Below, in pieces: positions 5,878 through 8,896 of a DNA stretch of 8,896 nt. The notes beneath the pieces were generated by a model. It worked only from the letters and a program-made list of their open reading frames with translations. It did not search any database and had not been told where the DNA came from. The DNA lies in contig CABTZM010000080.1 of NCBI GenBank assembly GCA_902489295.1, positions 1 to 8,896 of the forward strand. Direction: 5' to 3'. Source of the DNA: an uncultured Collinsella sp. (GTDB taxonomy: Bacteria > Actinomycetota > Coriobacteriia > Coriobacteriales > Coriobacteriaceae). Within the stretch, counting starts at the first letter, position 1. Every line of letters starts with the position of its first letter. Position numbers and translations under genes: made by a program.

Positions 5878-7326
5878 ATGGCAAACATCAAGTTCCCCGA
5901 GGGTTTCTATTGGGGTGGCGCCACCGCCGCCAACCAGTTTGAGGGCGCTTGGAACGTGGACGGCCGCGGCGCTTCCGTCGACGACCACTTCCTGGGCGGC
6001 AGCTACAAGGAGCCGCGTCAGATCACGATCGATATCGACCCCGATCGCTTCTACCCCAACCATGACGGCATCGATTTCTACCATCACTACGAGGAGGACA
6101 TTGCGCTGTTCGCCGAGATGGGCTTCAACATGTTCCGCATGTCCATCTCTTGGAGCCGTATCTTCCCCAACGGCGACGACGCCGAGCCCAACGAGGCCGG
6201 CCTCGCCTTCTACGATCGCGTCTTCGACTGCCTGCGCGCCCACAATATCGAGCCGCTCGTGACACTTTCGCACTACGAGATGCCCTATCACCTGGTCGAG
6301 AAGTACAACGGCTGGGCAAGCCGCGAGCTCATCGGCTTCTTCGAGAAGTATTGCCAGACCGTCTTCGACCGCTATCAGGACAAGGTCAAGTTCTGGCTCA
6401 CCTTTAACGAGATCAACTGCGGCACCATGGACATAGGCGCCATGATGGAGACCGGCCTGATTCAGGGCTTCGAGGGCCCGGCAAGCGCCATCAAGACCAC
6501 CGCTCAGCAGCGCTTCCAGGCTCTGCATCACCAGTTTGTCGCCAGCGGCCGTGTTGTGCGCTACGCTCACGAGCACTACCCGCAGTTCAAGATGGGCAAC
6601 ATGGACTGCTTCATCCTCTCCTATGCCGCCACGTGCGATCCGGCCGACGTGTTCGCCGCGCAGCAGGAGATGAATACCATGAACTGGTACTGCTCCGACG
6701 TACAGGTGCGCGGCAAGTATCCGTTCTATGCCAAGCGCTTCTGGGCCGAGAACGATGTCGAGCTTGTGATGGAGGACGGTGACCTGCAGGATATCGCCGA
6801 CGGCAGGGTCGATTTCTACACCTTTAGCTACTACATGTCCGGCACCGTGGGCACCCACAAGGATCACGAGATGACCGAGGGCAACATGACCTTTGGCGGC
6901 AAGAATCCCTATCTGGAGTCCACCGACTGGGGCTGGCAGATCGATCCGCTGGGTCTGCGCATCGCCCTCAACGAGATTTACGCCCGCTACGAGATTCCGC
7001 TGATGGTGGTCGAGAACGGCATGGGCGCCTACGATGAGGTCGAGGAGGACGGTTCCATCCACGACCCGTACCGCATCGCCTACTTGCAGAGCCACATCAA
7101 GGCCATGGGCGAGGCCATTGCCGACGGCGTCGACCTGATCGCCTACACCTGGTGGGGCCCCATCGACCTGGTTTCCGCCGGCACCGGCGAGATGCGCAAG
7201 CGCTATGGCTTCATCCACGTCGATAAGTACGACGACGGCACCGGTACCTACGAGCGCCGCCGCAAGGACAGCTTCTACGCCTACCAGAAGATCATCAAGT
7301 CCAACGGTGCCGAGGGCCTGGATTAA
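5878..7326 (+). CDS. GH1 family 6-phospho-beta-glucosidase-like enzyme
   Basis: This 482-residue cytoplasmic enzyme has the normal GH1 length. The N-terminal signature FYWGGATAANQFEGAW is present. The acid/base Glu is E178 in TFNEIN and the nucleophile is E379 in VVENGMG. The C-terminal region WWGPIDLVSAGTGEM-RKRYGF matches the phospho-glycosidase branch rather than the 'DNFEW' branch that takes unphosphorylated glucosides. The branch hydrolyses 6-phospho-beta-glucosides delivered by the PTS. K441 and Y443 occupy the phosphate-binding Lys and Tyr positions, but the Ser expected six residues before the Lys is Gly435. An EIIA gene follows after 140 bp. Codon use is strongly C-ending, as expected for a well-expressed gene. 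Substrate specificity (cellobiose-, gentiobiose- or aryl-glucoside-phosphate) cannot be read from sequence. Confidence 0.9.
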   Translation: MANIKFPEGFYWGGATAANQFEGAWNVDGRGASVDDHFLGGSYKEPRQITIDIDPDRFYPNHDGIDFYHHYEEDIALFAEMGFNMFRMSISWSRIFPNGDDAEPNEAGLAFYDRVFDCLRAHNIEPLVTLSHYEMPYHLVEKYNGWASRELIGFFEKYCQTVFDRYQDKVKFWLTFNEINCGTMDIGAMMETGLIQGFEGPASAIKTTAQQRFQALHHQFVASGRVVRYAHEHYPQFKMGNMDCFILSYAATCDPADVFAAQQEMNTMNWYCSDVQVRGKYPFYAKRFWAENDVELVMEDGDLQDIADGRVDFYTFSYYMSGTVGTHKDHEMTEGNMTFGGKNPYLESTDWGWQIDPLGLRIALNEIYARYEIPLMVVENGMGAYDEVEEDGSIHDPYRIAYLQSHIKAMGEAIADGVDLIAYTWWGPIDLVSAGTGEMRKRYGFIHVDKYDDGTGTYERRRKDSFYAYQKIIKSNGAEGLD

Positions 7327-7388
7327 TCGACAATATGAGTGCCACCGGGGAAAAGCGTTGGGATGGGCTCGCGATTCGAGTCCCCACC

Positions 7389-7417
7389 TTAGCATTTGAA
7401 CCATTTGGCACTATAAT
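7389..7417 (+). promoter_or_regulatory. Promoter of the EIIA gene
   Basis: A TTAGCA -35 (7389-7394), a 17-bp spacer and a perfect TATAAT -10 (7412-7417) lie in the 140-bp gap between the GH1 and EIIA genes. Transcription would start near 7424, leaving a leader of about 43 nt with the AGAGGAG ribosome site at 7453-7459. The EIIA gene therefore has its own strong promoter besides any read-through. The -35 hexamer and spacing are the same as in the hydrolase promoter. Confidence 0.7.
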
Positions 7418-7466
7418 CACCATAGGCATGCGCATAACGTTGCGCTTAATCAAGAGGAGAAAACGT

Positions 7467-8003
7467 ATGGGTCTGTTTGACATGTTCAAGAAGAAGGCTG
7501 AGCCCGCGGCTGCCGCTGCTCCGGCCTCCATCTCTGCTTCTGCCGGCGCCGACGTGCTGTGCTCGCCCGTCAAGGGCAAGGTCATCAAGATGGCCGACGT
7601 GCCCGATCCCGTCTTTGGTGGCGAGGTCCTGGGCAAGGGCTGCGCCGTGTGGCCCGAGGACGATCTGGTCTATGCCCCCTGCGACGGCAAGGTTACCGTC
7701 ACTATGGGTCACGCCGTGGGCCTGCAGTCCGATAGCGGCATCGAGGTCCTGGTGCATGTTGGCGTCGATACCGTCAACATGAACGGCGACGGCTTCGAGG
7801 GCTTCGTCAAGGCTGACGATGTCGTGAAGGCCGGCCAGCCCATGCTCAAGATCGACCGCGCCAAGATCGCCGCTGCCGGTTACAAGGACTGCGTCGTCGT
7901 GGCCGTGTCCAACACCGCCGAGTTCGCCGATGTCGAGCTTGCCGTCGAGGCCGACTCCGCTGTCGCCGCCGGCGATGCTATCGTTAAGGTCGTCCGCAAG
8001 TAA
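7467..8003 (+). CDS. crr: PTS glucose-type enzyme IIA (stand-alone)
   Basis: The 178-residue soluble phosphocarrier belongs to the EIIA-Glc family (PTS_EIIA_1). It starts MGLFDMFKKK, close to the amphipathic N-terminus of the E. coli protein. An Ala-rich linker follows, then the EIIA domain from about residue 28. The two active-site histidines are H82 (MGHAVG) and H97 (VLVHVGVDTV), 15 residues apart as in E. coli H75/H90. The second is the one phosphorylated by HPr. The protein passes phosphate to a sugar-specific EIIB and can act as a regulatory signal. No EIIB or EIIC gene lies in the window, so it must serve permeases encoded elsewhere. The open frame extends upstream to 7335, but AGAGGAG before 7467 and the family N-terminus fix the start. 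The symbol is by family, not by proven orthology. Confidence 0.9.
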   Translation: MGLFDMFKKKAEPAAAAAPASISASAGADVLCSPVKGKVIKMADVPDPVFGGEVLGKGCAVWPEDDLVYAPCDGKVTVTMGHAVGLQSDSGIEVLVHVGVDTVNMNGDGFEGFVKADDVVKAGQPMLKIDRAKIAAAGYKDCVVVAVSNTAEFADVELAVEADSAVAAGDAIVKVVRK

Positions 8004-8005
8004 AC

Positions 8006-8027
8006 TGCGACATCCAAAGGATGTGCA
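8006..8027 (+). other. Small hairpin directly after the EIIA stop codon
   Basis: ACATCC (8010-8015) and GGATGT (8019-8024) form a perfect 6-bp stem with an AAA loop. It is extended by TGC/GCA (8006-8008 and 8025-8027) past one bulged G. It sits immediately upstream of the terminator stem, giving two hairpins in tandem at the 3' end of the message. Confidence 0.5.
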
Positions 8028-8058
8028 AAGGTGGTCGGGTTTTCCGGCCACCTTTTTT
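8027..8058 (+). terminator. Rho-independent terminator of the EIIA gene
   Basis: A GC-rich stem pairs GGTGGTCGG (8030-8038) with CCGGCCACC (8044-8052), 9 bp with one G-T pair and a 5-nt loop. A6... T6 follows directly (8053-8058), and A residues before the stem (8027-8029) can extend it. This is the clearest terminator in the window. Confidence 0.92.
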
Positions 8059-8157
8059 ATTGCACCGCGGGGAAGCGTTTTATTGCACGTTGGGCGGGCT
8101 TGCAAACCGTTCGGACGCTAAAACGAACCGACCGCGCCTTCGTGCCGTCGAGGGTGT

Positions 8158-8188
8158 TAATAAGTGGATAGTATGGGCTTACTTATTA
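8158..8188. promoter_or_regulatory. Inverted repeat upstream of the lipoprotein gene (possible operator)
   Basis: TAATAAGT (8158-8165) and its exact reverse complement ACTTATTA (8181-8188) are separated by 15 bp. The spacer contains a TAGTAT hexamer (8169-8174) that could serve as a -10, although no good -35 is seen. It lies about 50-80 bp before the lipoprotein start. The AT-rich palindrome stands out from its GC-rich surroundings and suits a dimeric repressor site. Confidence 0.4.
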
Positions 8189-8239
8189 CAACGTGCGCCG
8201 CGTCTGGGAAGCGCGGTGCCGCTCATTGGGAGGAACAAC

Positions 8240-8797
8240 ATGAAAAAGAAGCTGCTGCTTGCGCCCCTCATGGCCGTTTTGGTTGCATGCGTGGTCGTGC
8301 TTTCCGGTTGTGGAGGCCCTTCGATCGAGGAACTCATCACCGAGGATCTTACGACTCAGTTTGACGAGGTCAAGAACGGTGGCGACGAGTTCCTTTCTGG
8401 TCTGGAGGAGGCTTCGGGCGACGAGTTCGAGCAGTTGGGTATCGATCCCAAGGAGTATGCCAAGACCTATCTCGAAGGCTTTGACTACGAGATCGGCGAC
8501 GTGACGGTCGACGAGGACAAGGGTGTCGCGACCGCCGAGGTCTCCATCACCTGCAAGTCCATGAACAAGATCGTCGAGGACTTCTCCACCCAGTATCAGG
8601 AGAAGGTCGCCGCGCTTGATACGGTTCCCTCCGATGACGAGCTGTACAAGATGGCCGGTCAGGTTATGGTCGATGTGACCAAGGCCACCGAGCCCAGGAA
8701 GACCACGGTTATCTTTAAGTACACCTGCAACGACGACGGCGAGTGGTCTGCCGACGACTCCGTCAACTCCGAGATGATGGATGCAATGCTGAGCTAG
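8240..8797 (+). CDS. Uncharacterised acidic lipoprotein
   Basis: The 185-residue protein has a lipoprotein signal peptide: MKKK, a hydrophobic stretch (about 5-22) and the lipobox LSGC with the lipidated Cys at 24. The mature protein should be anchored to the outer face of the membrane. After GG at 25-26 it is rich in Asp and Glu, with predicted helical segments first and a beta-rich part around DYEIGDVTVDEDKGVATAEV, then VIFKYTCNDDGEW near the end. Two further Cys residues lie in these segments. I do not recognise a named domain; small secreted NTF2-like or DUF lipoproteins of Gram-positive bacteria have a comparable layout. GGGAGG at 8228-8233 fixes the start. The frame is open upstream to 8021 but that stretch crosses the EIIA terminator. 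The gene has its own upstream region and no clear functional link to the sugar genes. Confidence 0.85.
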   Translation: MKKKLLLAPLMAVLVACVVVLSGCGGPSIEELITEDLTTQFDEVKNGGDEFLSGLEEASGDEFEQLGIDPKEYAKTYLEGFDYEIGDVTVDEDKGVATAEVSITCKSMNKIVEDFSTQYQEKVAALDTVPSDDELYKMAGQVMVDVTKATEPRKTTVIFKYTCNDDGEWSADDSVNSEMMDAMLS

Positions 8798-8801
8798 GGG
8801 A

Positions 8802-8828
8802 GTTACGCGGTTCTACGAACCGCGTAAC
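8802..8828. terminator. Perfect hairpin after the lipoprotein gene (possible terminator)
   Basis: GTTACGCGGTT (8802-8812) pairs exactly with AACCGCGTAAC (8818-8828). One further C-G pair leaves a 3-nt loop. It begins 4 bp after the stop codon, where a terminator is expected, but no T-run follows on either strand. It may act as a factor-assisted terminator or a 3'-end stabiliser. Confidence 0.45.
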
Positions 8829-8882
8829 CAGTTGACGCTGCGCGCCGCCCAGGACGACAATTTGTCATTCAAAAGGCGAGGC

Positions 8883-8896
8883 ATGACCAGAAGGTC
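8883..8896 (+). CDS. Possible start of a further gene, cut by the window edge
   Basis: An ATG at 8883 is preceded by AAAAGGCGAG (8871-8880), a plausible ribosome site, and opens a frame reading MTRR before the window ends. A TTGACG-like -35 (8832-8837) and a GACAAT -10 (8856-8861, 18-bp spacer) lie upstream. The -10 overlaps the small palindrome GACAATTTGTC (8856-8866). Too little is present to assign a product. Confidence 0.3.

Noticed and set aside
7365..7388. tRNA T-arm-like sequence (GATTCGAGTCCCC) with a 7-bp stem between the GH1 and EIIA genes
   Set aside because: No acceptor stem, anticodon arm or D-arm is present around it, so it is not a tRNA. The stem at 7365-7383 has no T-run, so it was not called as a terminator for GH1.
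5848..7404. Minus-strand open frame (518 codons) opposite the GH1 gene
   Set aside because: It covers the GH1 gene in antisense, is low-complexity (Val/Gly/Ala/His-rich), matches no family and runs across gene boundaries. It is an artefact of biased third positions.
8071..8084. Sequence resembling a catabolite-responsive cre box near GGAAGCGTTTTATT
   Set aside because: It only partly fits the consensus, lacks the outer symmetric bases, and CcpA control is not expected in an actinobacterial lineage.

Overview
The window reads as a GC-rich Gram-positive chromosome. The best guess is a gut Coriobacteriia member such as Collinsella. The reasons are C/G-ending codons, strong AGGAG-type ribosome binding sites, a sugar-PTS and glycosidase gene set, and a lipoprotein with a classical lipobox. 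This assignment comes from overall character and was not confirmed by alignment.

Layout. Positions 1-990 hold one small gene (227-847, +). It joins an XRE-type helix-turn-helix to a complete desulfoferrodoxin-like (superoxide reductase) module. It is bracketed by two equal-length (95 bp), same-orientation copies of a palindromic intergenic repeat (26-120 and 894-988). On the minus strand follow an RpiR/SIS-type sugar-phosphate regulator (991-1845) and a large cytoplasmic glycoside hydrolase of the GH106-like (alpha-L-rhamnosidase-like) type (2012-4603). Divergent from the hydrolase is an AraC-type regulator (4718-5710, +). The two promoters overlap in a 114-bp intergenic gap. After the AraC gene come a GH1 6-phospho-beta-glucosidase-like enzyme (5878-7326, +) and a stand-alone glucose-type PTS enzyme IIA (7467-8003, +), which has its own near-consensus promoter and a strong intrinsic terminator. 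The right end holds an unrecognised lipoprotein gene (8240-8797, +), a perfect hairpin after it, and possibly the first codons of another gene at the edge.

How the genes may work together. The core (991-8003) looks like a glycan-use island: two intracellular glycosidases, a phosphocarrier EIIA, and two sugar-responsive regulators (AraC with an N-terminal cupin, RpiR with a SIS sugar-phosphate domain). No transporter membrane component (EIIBC or ABC/MFS) lies in the window, so uptake must be encoded elsewhere. The AraC protein is placed to control the divergent hydrolase and perhaps the downstream GH1 gene. The RpiR gene lies downstream of the hydrolase on the same strand, with no convincing terminator between them.

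I found no tRNA, rRNA, CRISPR array, transposase or phage gene. The most distinctive items are the HTH-desulfoferrodoxin fusion, the paired 95-bp palindromic elements around it, the overlapping divergent promoters, and a Gly at the position where 6-phospho-beta-glucosidases usually have a phosphate-binding Ser.
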